Of a stretch of 64,000 nucleotides of DNA, positions 38,719 to 49,525 are shown in pieces. Origin of the DNA: Flavobacteriales bacterium (GTDB lineage: Bacteria; Bacteroidota; Bacteroidia; Flavobacteriales_C; GCA-002722245); the NCBI GenBank assembly GCA_002717515.1, contig PBEC01000018.1:364563-428562 (forward strand). The letters are read 5' to 3'. Made by a program: the position numbers and the translations under genes. Under the pieces are notes generated by a model that had not been told where the DNA came from, ran no database searches, and saw only the letters and a program-made list of their open reading frames with translations. Positions within the stretch are counted from its first letter, which is position 1. Each line of letters begins with the position of its first letter.

Positions 38719-39111
38719 ATGGCATCCATTTTTACAAAAATTGTTCAAGGAGAAATTCCCTGCTATAAAGTTGCGGAAACAGAGGATTGTATTGCCTTTT
38801 TAGATATTCTTCCACTCGTTAAAGGGCACGTATTGGTCGTTCCTAAAAGAGAGGTAGATTACTATTTTGATTTAGATGATGAATTGTTTGAAAAAGTTAA
38901 TCATTTGGCAAAAAAGGTTGCACGAGCCATCAAAAAAGTTGTTCCTTGTGAGCGAATAGGAGTTTCAGTAATTGGATTGGAAGTGCCTCATGCCCATGTT
39001 CATTTGGTGCCCATTAATTCAATATCAGATTTGGATTTCACAAAACAAAGAGTTCAATTTTCTGAGGAAGAATTTAAAGAATTAGCCGAAAAAATTGCGG
39101 CCAACCTATAA
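38719..39111 (+). CDS. HIT family nucleotide hydrolase/transferase
   Basis: A 130-residue histidine-triad protein of the Hint branch. The triad is H91-A-H93-V-H95 (V-P-H-A-H-V-H-L-V-P). N-terminal I-F-x-K-I-V-x-G-E-I-P is the family start. Members hydrolyse purine nucleoside phosphoramidates and related adducts; the natural substrate is seldom known. Abuts greA, a common Bacteroidota order. Confidence 0.92.
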   Translation: MASIFTKIVQGEIPCYKVAETEDCIAFLDILPLVKGHVLVVPKREVDYYFDLDDELFEKVNHLAKKVARAIKKVVPCERIGVSVIGLEVPHAHVHLVPINSISDLDFTKQRVQFSEEEFKELAEKIAANL

Positions 39112-39122
39112 ATACAAAAGTT

Positions 39123-40367
39123 TTGGGATTAGTCTCCGTAAAAAATATCAAGCAAGCAGCTGAGAATTTAAAAGGTGTTGCAGAGCGAACACCACTTCAG
39201 AAAAATTTAGCTTTAAGTGAAAAATATCATTGCGATATTTACCTAAAAAGAGAGGATTTACAACCTGTTCGATCCTATAAAATTCGAGGAGCTTTCAATA
39301 AGATAAAGTCTTTGAGTAAAGAGGCTTTGTCTAAGGGTGTAATATGTGCGAGTGCAGGAAATCATGCTCAGGGCTTTGCATATGCATGCAACTTATTAGG
39401 AATAAAAGGTACCGTTTATATGCCTTCTACAACTCCTAAACAAAAAGTTGAAAAAGTAAAGTTTTTTGGAAAAAGCAATGTAGATGTTGTTTTAAATGGA
39501 GATACGTTTGATGACAGTTACAAAAGCTCAATGAAGGCTTGTGAAGAAGGAGGAATGACTTTTGTGCATCCGTTCGATGATTACAGAGTAATGGAAGGTC
39601 AAGGTACAGTCGGGTTAGAAATTTTGGAAGACACGAACAATATCGATTATTTATTGGTTCCCGTTGGTGGTGGTGGTATAACCAGTGGGACGGGTTCTTA
39701 TTTCAAACAAGAAAGTCCAAAGACAAAAATCATTGCAATAGAACCTGAAGGGGCTCCATCTTTAAAGGAAGCACTGAAAAAAGGAGCACCAGTAGAATTG
39801 TCGAAGATTGATAAGTTTGTCGACGGGGCAGCCGTTCAGAGAGTTGGAACAAACACATTTGACGTTATGAAAGAAGTTGTGGATGATGTTGTTTTGGTAC
39901 CTGAGGGTAAAGTGTGTTCAACCATTCTTCAATTGTATAATGAAGAAGCTATTGTTGTTGAGCCGGCAGGTTCATTAGCAATCGCCGCACTTGATTTTGT
40001 AAAAGAAGAAATTAAAGGTAAAAAAGTAGTTTGCTTGGTAAGCGGAAGCAACAACGACATCGTTCGAATGCAGGAGATCAAAGAGAGAGCTTTGATTTAT
40101 GAAGGTTTGAAGCATTTTTTTATTGTTAGATTTCCTCAAAGACCGGGAGCTTTGAAGGAATTTGTAAATGAGGTTTTGGGACCAAAAGACGATATTTCAA
40201 GATTTGAATATGTGAAAAAAAATGCTCGAGAAGCAGGGCCCGCTTTAATAGGAGTTGAGTTAACCGATCCAAAAGATTATCAAGGCTTAATAAACCGAAT
40301 GGATAAGTACGGAATTAACTATACTGTGATTAATGAAGATCCCGACTTGTTTCAGTATTTTATTTGA
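39123..40367 (+). CDS. ilvA: Threonine ammonia-lyase (threonine dehydratase)
   Basis: PLP enzyme converting threonine to 2-oxobutyrate for isoleucine synthesis. About 414 residues: the Schiff-base lysine is K53 in R-S-Y-K-I-R-G-A-F-N; phosphate-binding glycines are in P-V-G-G-G-G; the C-terminal 85 residues form a single ACT-like domain for feedback control. The frame begins with TTG at 39123; no ATG is available before the conserved T-P-L-Q-K, and M-G-L-V-S-V-K-N-I resembles the family N-terminus, so the TTG start is probably real. Likely co-transcribed with HIT. Confidence 0.93.
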   Translation: MGLVSVKNIKQAAENLKGVAERTPLQKNLALSEKYHCDIYLKREDLQPVRSYKIRGAFNKIKSLSKEALSKGVICASAGNHAQGFAYACNLLGIKGTVYMPSTTPKQKVEKVKFFGKSNVDVVLNGDTFDDSYKSSMKACEEGGMTFVHPFDDYRVMEGQGTVGLEILEDTNNIDYLLVPVGGGGITSGTGSYFKQESPKTKIIAIEPEGAPSLKEALKKGAPVELSKIDKFVDGAAVQRVGTNTFDVMKEVVDDVVLVPEGKVCSTILQLYNEEAIVVEPAGSLAIAALDFVKEEIKGKKVVCLVSGSNNDIVRMQEIKERALIYEGLKHFFIVRFPQRPGALKEFVNEVLGPKDDISRFEYVKKNAREAGPALIGVELTDPKDYQGLINRMDKYGINYTVINEDPDLFQYFI

Positions 40368-40381
40368 TTTTAAGTTTTACA

Positions 40382-40774
40382 ATGAAACAATCATTAGAAG
40401 ATAAAATAAAAACCACTCGGACTTCTTATTTTAAAGCAGTATTTCCAGAATTGACCAATCATCACGATACTATGTTGGGTGGGAAGGCCATGGAAATAAT
40501 GGATGAAATAGCCTTTATTACAGCAACACGATTTTCCAGGAAACGCTTTGTTGTTGTAGGTTCTGAAGTAAACTATACTAGGTCAATACCCTCCGGTTCA
40601 ATAATAGAGGTAGTAGGAGAAGTGGGTCATGTAGGAAAAACCTCATTAAAAGTTTCTGTGACTATTTTTATTGAGGAAATGTACTCCGATAAGAGAGAGG
40701 TTGCTGTAGAAGGAGAATTCACTTGTGTAGCTATTGATGAAAATAATAATTCAATTCCTGTACTGGACGAATGA
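40382..40774 (+). CDS. Acyl-CoA thioesterase (hotdog fold)
   Basis: A 130-residue YciA/BACH-like thioesterase from ATG 40382; the TTG at 40364 is less likely. Hotdog signature: N-H-H-D-T-M-L-G-G-K-A-M-E-I-M-D-E (Asn and Asp catalytic candidates), then V-G-S-E-V-N-Y-T-R-S-I-P-S-G. Hydrolyses acyl-CoAs; chain-length specificity not readable. The GT39 ATG overlaps its TGA (ATGA), so the two are translationally coupled. Confidence 0.85.
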   Translation: MKQSLEDKIKTTRTSYFKAVFPELTNHHDTMLGGKAMEIMDEIAFITATRFSRKRFVVVGSEVNYTRSIPSGSIIEVVGEVGHVGKTSLKVSVTIFIEEMYSDKREVAVEGEFTCVAIDENNNSIPVLDE

Positions 40775-42618
40775 TTAAACCTAACTCTTTAACCAAAGAA
40801 CAGTGGTTTCTTTTGGGAATAATAGCAGTAGCTTCTCTTCTGCGTTTTTGGCGTTTTTGGGATTTCGATTACGTCCACGACGAACTCAGTGCCCTGACTC
40901 GTATGAATTATGCAAGCTGGTCAGAGTTTTATCACTATGGAATAGAGTTGGATGGTCATCCAGCTGGTGTGCATTTGTTCCTTAAAATTCTTTACTCCAT
41001 TGTCGGGGATAATCCCTTTTTGATTCGATTACCTTTCGTGATTTGTAGTGTTGCTTGTGTATATCAAGTATATAAATTTGGAAAAGAGTGGTTTTCGTCC
41101 TCAACCGGATTGATTAGTGCAGCTTGTTTTTCTGTTGTTCAATATACAATATACCAAGGAGTAATTGCTCGGCCGTATTCTCCAGGTCTTCTTTTTAGTT
41201 TGCTTCTTGTAAGGTGCTGGACTAAGATTTTTATTCAAAAAAGTAAAGATTGGAAATTATTTTTACTCTATGGAGTTCTTTTGTCCTCTCTTGGTTACAT
41301 ACACTATTTTGCTTTGCTGTTTGGTGCAGCGATTTCACTGTTGGGTATGCTGTGGTTGAGAAAAGAAATTCTTTTAAAATTTTTAGCATCGGGTTTTATT
41401 GCTTTTGTTCTTTACATACCGCATTTGAGTACGTTCTTTTTTCAATTAAAGACAGAAGGTTTAGAGTGGTTAAATCCTCCCGATTCAAAGTTTTTAGGAA
41501 ACTACTTGATGTATCTTTTTAATCACTCAAAACTGTTCATAGGGATGGTCTTTTTAGGGACTTTATATTTCTTAATTAAATCGATAAAGGAATTTGTTCC
41601 ATTGCAAATTAAAAAACGTACAACTTTACTTTGCTTGTTTCTAATTCCTTTTATTGTAGGGTATTACTACTCTATTTATATTTCTCCTGTATTACAATTT
41701 TCATTATTAATTTTTGGATTTCCGTGTTTTTTAATATGGCTTTTTTCTTTTTGGAATAAAAGTAAAATCTATGTTTTTTCAGTACCCATAATCCTTTTTA
41801 TTGGAGTTTTATCTCTTGTTGAAGAGCGCAATCATTTCAATTGGTTTTATCAAAATCCAATAGGTTCTTTTTTTAAATTGTGTAATCAGCCTAAGACACT
41901 TAATGTAGGTCGACATGAACCATTGTTTTATGATTTTTACAAAGAAAGATTTGAGGAGCATTTTGAATATTATTCCTTAGATGACGACTGTACAACAATA
42001 AAAGAATTTCAAAAGTTATTACAATCTTCAAAATATGAGAGAGTAGTTATGGGTGATTTATTTCCAAGGGAAATCAGTCTTGTCAATAAGTATTACCCCA
42101 ATGTAGAAATGGAAAATAGAGGAAATGGATATGAAAACCTCATTTTTTCGAAACGAAAAGAGACGCTAAATGATTTGTATTATAAGAAAAGGAATTTGTT
42201 TTCTTTAAGTTCAGTCGACAAGAAAAACTCTTTTAGTAAACCCTTTCAATTGAATATTGAATTGAATTTGGATTCAATTCTTATGAATCCTCATGATATT
42301 ATCGACATATATGTCGAGTTGGAACTTGAATCCTTTGATGATTCCAATATCATTTTGGTAAATGAAATAAAACAGGGAAAAGAAAAGATAAAGTGGTTGG
42401 GTTGCAACACCAAAAATTTAAAACCAGAAGATTCAAATGTGTTTTTTTTAGTAAACAGTTATTCCATACCGTTTGAAAAAGATTCTCTCTCTAATCTTAC
42501 TCTAAACGGCTATGTTTGGAATCCCGATAAAACTGTTTTTAAAGTAAAAAACTATGGATACGGAATTAGAGAAGGAAACAAAAATCGATTTACCGGATTT
42601 AATAAGTTAAGAGATTAG
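40771..42618 (+). CDS. GT39-like membrane glycosyltransferase
   Basis: A 615-residue polytopic protein with about ten helices in the first 350 residues, then a periplasmic/C-terminal domain of about 250. The N-terminal loop motif D37-E38 in Y-V-H-D-E-L-S-A-L is the catalytic acidic pair seen in ArnT/PMT-type GT-C enzymes, followed by H-P-A-G-V-H-L-F. Such enzymes transfer sugars from lipid-phosphate donors. Acceptor unknown. Overlaps the thioesterase gene by 4 bases; its stop overlaps the convergent Lrp stop by 4 bases. Confidence 0.78.
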   Translation: MIKPNSLTKEQWFLLGIIAVASLLRFWRFWDFDYVHDELSALTRMNYASWSEFYHYGIELDGHPAGVHLFLKILYSIVGDNPFLIRLPFVICSVACVYQVYKFGKEWFSSSTGLISAACFSVVQYTIYQGVIARPYSPGLLFSLLLVRCWTKIFIQKSKDWKLFLLYGVLLSSLGYIHYFALLFGAAISLLGMLWLRKEILLKFLASGFIAFVLYIPHLSTFFFQLKTEGLEWLNPPDSKFLGNYLMYLFNHSKLFIGMVFLGTLYFLIKSIKEFVPLQIKKRTTLLCLFLIPFIVGYYYSIYISPVLQFSLLIFGFPCFLIWLFSFWNKSKIYVFSVPIILFIGVLSLVEERNHFNWFYQNPIGSFFKLCNQPKTLNVGRHEPLFYDFYKERFEEHFEYYSLDDDCTTIKEFQKLLQSSKYERVVMGDLFPREISLVNKYYPNVEMENRGNGYENLIFSKRKETLNDLYYKKRNLFSLSSVDKKNSFSKPFQLNIELNLDSILMNPHDIIDIYVELELESFDDSNIILVNEIKQGKEKIKWLGCNTKNLKPEDSNVFFLVNSYSIPFEKDSLSNLTLNGYVWNPDKTVFKVKNYGYGIREGNKNRFTGFNKLRD

Positions 42619-43094
42619 TCAATCTCAAAAGGAATTACTTTTGAATCCTTAACCTTAGAAAGAATCATCATGGTTTGCATTTGTCCAATTTCTTCGATTT
42701 GACTGAGTTTATTAGAAATTAAGCTTTCAAATGAGGGAATATCTTTAACCATTACTTTTAAAAAATAATCAGCATTTCCAGTAATTTGATAACATTCAAG
42801 TATTTCAGGAATGGATTGTATTTTTTCTTTAAAAGTTACAATTGAATCTACTTTTTGTCGTTCCAGAGAAATAGAAATGAACGCTTTTATTCCCATCCCA
42901 AGTAGAGTTTCGTTGACTTGTGCATGATAACCTTCAATTATTCCAGAAGATTCCAATTTTTTAACTCTTTCAAGCGTTGGAGCTGGAGATAGTCCAATTT
43001 CTTGAGACAATTGAAGGTTGGTTATCCTTCCTTTTTCTTGTAAAATTTTTAATATTTTGAGATCGATTATATCCAGCTTAACACCTAACTCCAT
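42615..43094 (-). CDS. Lrp/AsnC-family transcription regulator
   Basis: About 159 residues from ATG 43094 (M-E-L-G-V-K-L-D-I-I-D-L-K-I-L); a longer frame from 43121 contains the promoter. N-terminal winged helix (about 1-60: L-S-Q-E-I-G-L-S-P-A-P-T-L-E-R-V) and C-terminal RAM/ligand domain (about 65-150). Typically senses an amino acid; ilvA is 2 kb away, but a link is speculation. Convergent with the GT39 gene, with overlapping stops. Confidence 0.9.
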   Translation of the reverse strand: MELGVKLDIIDLKILKILQEKGRITNLQLSQEIGLSPAPTLERVKKLESSGIIEGYHAQVNETLLGMGIKAFISISLERQKVDSIVTFKEKIQSIPEILECYQITGNADYFLKVMVKDIPSFESLISNKLSQIEEIGQMQTMMILSKVKDSKVIPFEID

Positions 43095-43108
43095 ACTTTG
43101 ATTTTTGT

Positions 43109-43135
43109 CAAAAATAATCAAATAAAAATGATCAA
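43109..43135 (-). promoter_or_regulatory. Promoter of the Lrp-like gene
   Basis: Minus strand TTG (complement of 43133-43135), 16-base spacer, TATTTTTG (complement of 43109-43116). It lies 14 bases before ATG 43094 and excludes the longer start. Confidence 0.55.
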
Positions 43136-43245
43136 TAAACCTTTGAATTATTCAACTTTTTTGAATCAAAAAATTATGTTAATTTCGTGTTGATAAAATC
43201 CCTTATTATACTAATGTTTTAGGTGATTTTAGCCCGTTCATCAAC

Positions 43246-43253
43246 TATCTTTG
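43246..43253 (+). promoter_or_regulatory. -7 box of gyrB
   Basis: TATCTTTG, 26 bases before the gyrB ATG at 43280. No TTG is at the expected -33 distance. Confidence 0.5.
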
Positions 43254-43273
43254 AGAGACGTGCAATAAAATAG

Positions 43274-45244
<1,971 letters not shown>

Positions 45245-45264
45245 ATCATAAAAGTAAAAAAGTC

Positions 45265-45297
45265 AAAAAAGCCAATTCATTTCGAATTGGCTTTTTT
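45265..45297 (+). terminator. Bidirectional terminator after gyrB
   Basis: AAAAAAGCCAATTC pairs with GAATTGGCTTTTTT around a 5-base loop; A-run before and T-run after make it usable by gyrB and the convergent LytTR gene. Confidence 0.88.
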
Positions 45298-45319
45298 ACT
45301 TCGTTATTTCATTTTACTG

Positions 45320-46012
45320 TTAGCCTATAATTCTAAGTTCATTTTTAATTTCACCGTAATAGCTTCTTGATACTGGTATGGCATGACCTTCAATTTCTAA
45401 AACACGATCATCTAGGGCATCTACTTTCTCTAAATTCACAATGTAAGATCGGTGACATCGAACAAAATTTTGAGGAAGAGAGTTTTGGAGTTTTGTCATA
45501 GTTTGAAGGACAACATACGTTTTTTCCTTGGTAATTATTTTTACATAATCCGACATGGATTCAAAAAATAAAATATTAAAAAGTTTTATTTTTTGAAGTT
45601 TGCCGTTTACTTTGAAAAAAATATTTTCATCTTTCTTATTGTCGTTTATCACTTTTGACAATTTTTCAAGCTTATTTAAAGTTTTTAAAAATCTACCGTA
45701 TTCAATGGGCTTAGGTAAAAAGTCTAAAACTTCAACTTCAAAAGCATCAACGGCATATTTTTTCATATTACTCATTAGAACAATTTGAGGTAAGTTTTCA
45801 AAAGCTTTAATAAAGTCCAGACCCGATAATTCAGGAAGTTCTACATCTAAAAAAACAACATCGAAACTGTCATTTGCCAGAATTTCCTTTAAACTTAAAG
45901 CATTATTTAATAAAACGGGGTCCTCAAAAACACCACTTCTTTGAATGCATTTTGCTATTATTTTTTGCGAGATAGGATCATCGTCAACCACGATGGATTT
46001 GTATTTTTTCAT
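45320..46012 (-). CDS. LytTR-family response regulator
   Basis: About 230 residues from ATG 46012 (an ATG two codons upstream at 46018 is also possible). CheY-like receiver with acidic pair V-V-D-D-D and phosphoacceptor Asp in V-F-L-D-V-E-L-P (Asp58 counted from the upstream Met), L-M-S-N for the Thr/Ser position, and L-P-K-P with the conserved Lys. C-terminal LytTR DNA-binding domain from about 130 (F-F-K-V-N-G-K-L, then F-V-R-C-H-R-S-Y-I-V-N). A functional receiver by sequence; no kinase gene adjoins it. Divergent from yaaA. Confidence 0.88.
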   Translation of the reverse strand: MKKYKSIVVDDDPISQKIIAKCIQRSGVFEDPVLLNNALSLKEILANDSFDVVFLDVELPELSGLDFIKAFENLPQIVLMSNMKKYAVDAFEVEVLDFLPKPIEYGRFLKTLNKLEKLSKVINDNKKDENIFFKVNGKLQKIKLFNILFFESMSDYVKIITKEKTYVVLQTMTKLQNSLPQNFVRCHRSYIVNLEKVDALDDRVLEIEGHAIPVSRSYYGEIKNELRIIG

Positions 46013-46059
46013 TTTCAAAAAAGGTCTCTAACTCTTACGACAATTTTAGATAAATGTTA

Positions 46060-46093
46060 TTGTGCTGAAATGATTCTAAAAATTATATTTTTG
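46060..46093 (+). promoter_or_regulatory. Promoter of yaaA
   Basis: TTG at 46060-46062, 23-base spacer, TATTTTTG at 46086-46093, 10-16 bases before the candidate ATGs. Confidence 0.6.
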
Positions 46094-46109
46094 ATAAAAT
46101 TAAATGAAT

Positions 46110-46856
46110 ATGAAAATTATCCTGTCGCCGGCTAAAAAACTCGACTTTTCAAAATCTGTAACACATGATGAGGGAAGTGAATTGGTATTCCCAAACAAAA
46201 CCAAAACATTGGTTCAAAAAATGAAAACGTTATCAGCAGATGAATTGGGGAAATTAATGAAACTGAGTCCTCAACTGTCTCATTTGAATTATGGAAGATA
46301 CCAGCAAATGGGAACTAAAGAGAATGAAATTTCCAGGGCAGCGGATGCATTCAATGGAGAAGTTTATACAGGGCTTGATTTTCAATCTTTTCAACCCGAA
46401 GAGTTAAAATCAGCTCAGGAAAAATTGTTGATTTTATCAGGGCTATACGGAATTTTAAAGCCGAATACGATTATCGAACCTTATCGATTGGAAATGGGAA
46501 CCAAATTAAGTGTTGATGGGGGTAAAAATTTATATGATTTTTGGGGAGATGATATTGTAAATTTTCTCAACAATCAACAATCCGAAACGATAGTTAACCT
46601 GGCATCAACCGAATATAGTAAAGCAGCAAAATTAAATAAGTTTGAAGGAACTGTCGTAACTCCTCACTTTAAGGAATTTAAAAATGGTGATTTTAAAGTA
46701 ATCATGGTTTATGCAAAAAAAGCACGAGGAACCATGGCAAAATGGATTATTAAAAATAACATAAATCATTCTGAAGGTATTAAGAATTTCACAGGAGACG
46801 GATATGTTTTTAATGAGTCTTTATCCTCTGAGAAAGATTGGGTGTTTACACGATAA
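46110..46856 (+). CDS. yaaA: Peroxide stress protein YaaA (DUF328)
   Basis: In E. coli YaaA lowers free intracellular iron during hydrogen peroxide stress and binds DNA. About 248 residues from ATG 46110, which gives the family N-terminus M-K-I-I-L-S-P-A-K-K-L-D-F; ATG 46104 is two codons earlier and cannot be excluded. Later blocks Y-G-I-L-K-P, I-E-P-Y-R-L-E-M-G-T-K and L-Y-D-F-W-G are diagnostic. It lies a few kilobases before the heme locus, which fits an iron/oxidant theme, though no operon joins them. Confidence 0.92.
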   Translation: MKIILSPAKKLDFSKSVTHDEGSELVFPNKTKTLVQKMKTLSADELGKLMKLSPQLSHLNYGRYQQMGTKENEISRAADAFNGEVYTGLDFQSFQPEELKSAQEKLLILSGLYGILKPNTIIEPYRLEMGTKLSVDGGKNLYDFWGDDIVNFLNNQQSETIVNLASTEYSKAAKLNKFEGTVVTPHFKEFKNGDFKVIMVYAKKARGTMAKWIIKNNINHSEGIKNFTGDGYVFNESLSSEKDWVFTR

Positions 46857-46898
46857 CCTCATAAAAAAAGGTTACTAGGTAGCACGGCAACTTATTTG

Positions 46899-46906
46899 TA
46901 TTTTTG
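46899..46906 (+). promoter_or_regulatory. -7 box of pheT
   Basis: TATTTTTG, ending 15 bases before ATG 46922. It overlaps a spurious earlier start at 46904 and so fixes the true start. No TTG at -33. Confidence 0.5.
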
Positions 46907-46921
46907 CATAAATTTTTTGCT

Positions 46922-49345
46922 ATGAATATTTCTTATAACTGGCTAAAACAATACATTCAAATCGAGGAGTCTCCCGAAGAATTGGCAAGAATCTTAACGG
47001 ATTTAGGGCTGGAAATAGGAGGCGTAGAAAAAGTGGAATCCATTAAAGGAGGATTAGAAGGTTTGGTTGTTGGAGAAATTAAGGATAAGTGGCAACATCC
47101 CAATGCCGATAAGTTAAGCTGTACAAAAGTAGATGTGGGAGGTGAAAACCCCTTAAATATTGTTTGTGGAGCTCCAAATGTAGATAAGGGTCAAAAAGTT
47201 ATAGTTGCGACCGTGGGTACGGTTTTATATAGTGGTGAAGATAACTTTAAAATAAAAAAATCAAAGCTTAGAGGAGAGCTGTCTGAGGGAATGATTTGTG
47301 CTGAAGATGAAATCGGGCTTGGGAAAAGTCACGATGGAATACTTGTTTTACCGAACAATGTTGAAGTTGGAACTTTGGCCAAGGATTATTTTAATTTGGA
47401 AGAGGACTATATTCTTGAGGTTGATATAACACCAAATAGAGCAGACGCTTTATCGCATTATGGCGTAGCCAGAGATTTATCGACCTATTATCAATTTCAC
47501 GGTAAACCATCAAAACTCACTTTCCCAAGTCTTAAAAAAATAAATAAAACAGCAGAATTACCTATAAATATTGATATTAAAGATAAAAAATCATGTCCTC
47601 GATATTCTGGAATTACAATTAAAGGTGTAAATGTTTCGGACTCTCCGGAATGGTTAGTAAAACGGTTGAATTCGATTGGTCTTACTCCTGTAAATAATGT
47701 TGTCGATATCACCAATTTTGTAATGCATGAACTGGGACAACCCTTGCATGCTTTTGACTATTCTATTTGTGGTGAGAATATTATTATAAAAAGTGATTTA
47801 GATGGAGTTAACTTCAAAACTTTAGATGGAGAGAATCGGGTAATCAATAAAAATCAATTGATGATATGTAATGCAACAGAACCAATGTGCATTGCTGGTG
47901 TTTTTGGTGGAGAAGAGTCCGGTGTTTCAAATGAAACCAAGGATATATTTATCGAAAGTGCATACTTCAGTCCTGTTTCAGTGAGAAAAACAAGTAAAAT
48001 TCATGCATTAAAAACTGATGCTTCCTATCGTTTTGAAAGAGGGGTTGATCCAGAATTAACAGTAAAAGCCTTACAAAGAGCTGCAAATTTAATTCAAGAA
48101 GTCGCAGGAGGAGAAATAGCTTCTGAAATTAATGATGTTGTTGTTGATATTATCAAACCCTTCGAAATTGAGTTTAGCTATTCGAGGTGCAATAGTTTGA
48201 TTGGTGACGAACTTCCAAAAAAGAAGATTAAAGACGTCTTACAAAGCTTGGAAATTGAGATTGTGAATGAGACAGAGGATAAGTTGAACTTAAAAGTTCC
48301 AACGTATCGAGTTGATGTTCAAAGAGAGTGTGACGTTATTGAGGATATTTTGAGAATATACGGATATAATTCTGTGCCTATTCCTGTTTCATTAAAATCT
48401 TCAATTATTGTTTCTGACGATAGAGTTTCTCCCGTTAAAATAGTAAAGGAAATATCCAATTTACTGGTTTCTAATGGATTTCATGAAATCATGAATAATT
48501 CACTTACGAAAAAAGAATATTACAATGATTTGGAACAATCGCTGGAAGAAAATCACATCGAACTTTTAAATCCATTGAGTCAGGATTTAAACATATTGAG
48601 AAGAAGCCTTCTTTTTGGAGGGTTAGAGAGTATTGCTCGGAATAACAATATGAAAAATTCGAATTTAAAGTTCTTTGAATTTGGAAAAACATATTCTAAG
48701 AATGCTCAAGGTGATTATAATGAAGCAAAGCATTTATCGCTCTTTGTAACCGGTATGAAATCAGAAAACAGTTGGGTTGAAAATTCAACCAAAGTTTCTT
48801 TTTATACAATAAAAGGATATGTTTCGTCAATTGTGAACCGGTTGGGTATTTCAAAATTGAAAACAAAGGCAGTTCAAAATGAGTTTTTATCAGAAGGGGT
48901 AGGATTATACTTCAAGAAAACGTTAATAATAGAGTTCGGTAAGATTAAAAATAGATTTTTAAAGGCTACAGGTGTCAAACAAGATGTATATTTTGCTGAT
49001 ATTAACTGGGATGAGGTTTTAAAATTATTTCAATACCAAAAAACAAAACTTTCGCCAATCTCAAAATTCCACCCTGTAAAACGTGATTTATCTTTATTGT
49101 TAAATGACAGTATTAATTATTCAGACCTGGAACGGATCGCATTTGAAGTTGAAAGAAAAATTTTGAAAAAAGTAGAGCTTTTTGATATTTATCAAGGACC
49201 AAAGCTTCCAAAGGGAAAAAAATCCTATGCGTTGAGTTTTATTTTGCAATCTGACGAATTCACTTTGAAAGACAAGCAAATTGAAAATACTATGCAAAAG
49301 CTTCAAAACGCATTTCAAGATAAATTAGGAGCAGAATTGAGATAA
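46922..49345 (+). CDS. pheT: Phenylalanine-tRNA ligase beta subunit
   Basis: Pairs with PheS to charge tRNA-Phe. About 807 residues from ATG 46922 (M-N-I-S-Y-N-W-L-K-Q-Y-I). N-terminal EMAP-like tRNA-binding domain (about 40-155: H-P-N-A-D-K-L-S-C-T-K-V), B3/B4 editing domain (about 210-400, with H-E-L-G-Q-P-L-H-A-F-D), B5 domain and C-terminal FDX-ACB domain (about 710-807, F-H-P-V-K-R-D-L-S). pheS is not adjacent. Followed by a modest terminator and the LuxR-type gene. Confidence 0.96.
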   Translation: MNISYNWLKQYIQIEESPEELARILTDLGLEIGGVEKVESIKGGLEGLVVGEIKDKWQHPNADKLSCTKVDVGGENPLNIVCGAPNVDKGQKVIVATVGTVLYSGEDNFKIKKSKLRGELSEGMICAEDEIGLGKSHDGILVLPNNVEVGTLAKDYFNLEEDYILEVDITPNRADALSHYGVARDLSTYYQFHGKPSKLTFPSLKKINKTAELPINIDIKDKKSCPRYSGITIKGVNVSDSPEWLVKRLNSIGLTPVNNVVDITNFVMHELGQPLHAFDYSICGENIIIKSDLDGVNFKTLDGENRVINKNQLMICNATEPMCIAGVFGGEESGVSNETKDIFIESAYFSPVSVRKTSKIHALKTDASYRFERGVDPELTVKALQRAANLIQEVAGGEIASEINDVVVDIIKPFEIEFSYSRCNSLIGDELPKKKIKDVLQSLEIEIVNETEDKLNLKVPTYRVDVQRECDVIEDILRIYGYNSVPIPVSLKSSIIVSDDRVSPVKIVKEISNLLVSNGFHEIMNNSLTKKEYYNDLEQSLEENHIELLNPLSQDLNILRRSLLFGGLESIARNNNMKNSNLKFFEFGKTYSKNAQGDYNEAKHLSLFVTGMKSENSWVENSTKVSFYTIKGYVSSIVNRLGISKLKTKAVQNEFLSEGVGLYFKKTLIIEFGKIKNRFLKATGVKQDVYFADINWDEVLKLFQYQKTKLSPISKFHPVKRDLSLLLNDSINYSDLERIAFEVERKILKKVELFDIYQGPKLPKGKKSYALSFILQSDEFTLKDKQIENTMQKLQNAFQDKLGAELR

Positions 49346-49431
49346 CAATTAATTTAAATTGGTTATTTCATTTTGTAAACAAGTCGTTTGGAATAAATTT
49401 CGAGTATAATTTAAACAATATTACCTTTTAG

Positions 49432-49462
49432 AGGGTACTCTGTAAAAATCTATACCCTTTTT
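49432..49462 (+). terminator. Possible terminator after pheT
   Basis: 6-bp stem AGGGTA/TACCCT with a 15-base loop, then a short T-run. It separates pheT from the LuxR-type regulator gene. Confidence 0.5.
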
Positions 49463-49471
49463 AAGTTATTG

Positions 49472-49487
49472 GTGTTAACACTGTTAA
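49472..49487 (+). promoter_or_regulatory. Overlapping palindromes, possible operator
   Basis: GTGTTAACAC (49472-49481) is a perfect 10-bp palindrome, and TTAACACTGTTAA (49475-49487) is a perfect 6-1-6 inverted repeat sharing its centre bases. They lie 39 bases before the regulator's start codon, where an autoregulatory operator could sit. Confidence 0.4.
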
Positions 49488-49498
49488 GTCTCATTTTT

Positions 49499-49517
49499 AC
49501 CTTCCAATAAAGAAGGT
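49499..49517 (+). promoter_or_regulatory. Hairpin covering the ribosome binding site of the LuxR-type gene
   Basis: ACCTTC (49499-49504) pairs with GAAGGT (49512-49517) around a 7-base loop. The 3' arm is the Shine-Dalgarno-like GAAGGTGG located 9 bases before ATG 49526. Strong SD sequences are uncommon in Bacteroidota, so one locked in a stem is notable. Confidence 0.4.
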
Positions 49518-49525
49518 GGTAAAGA

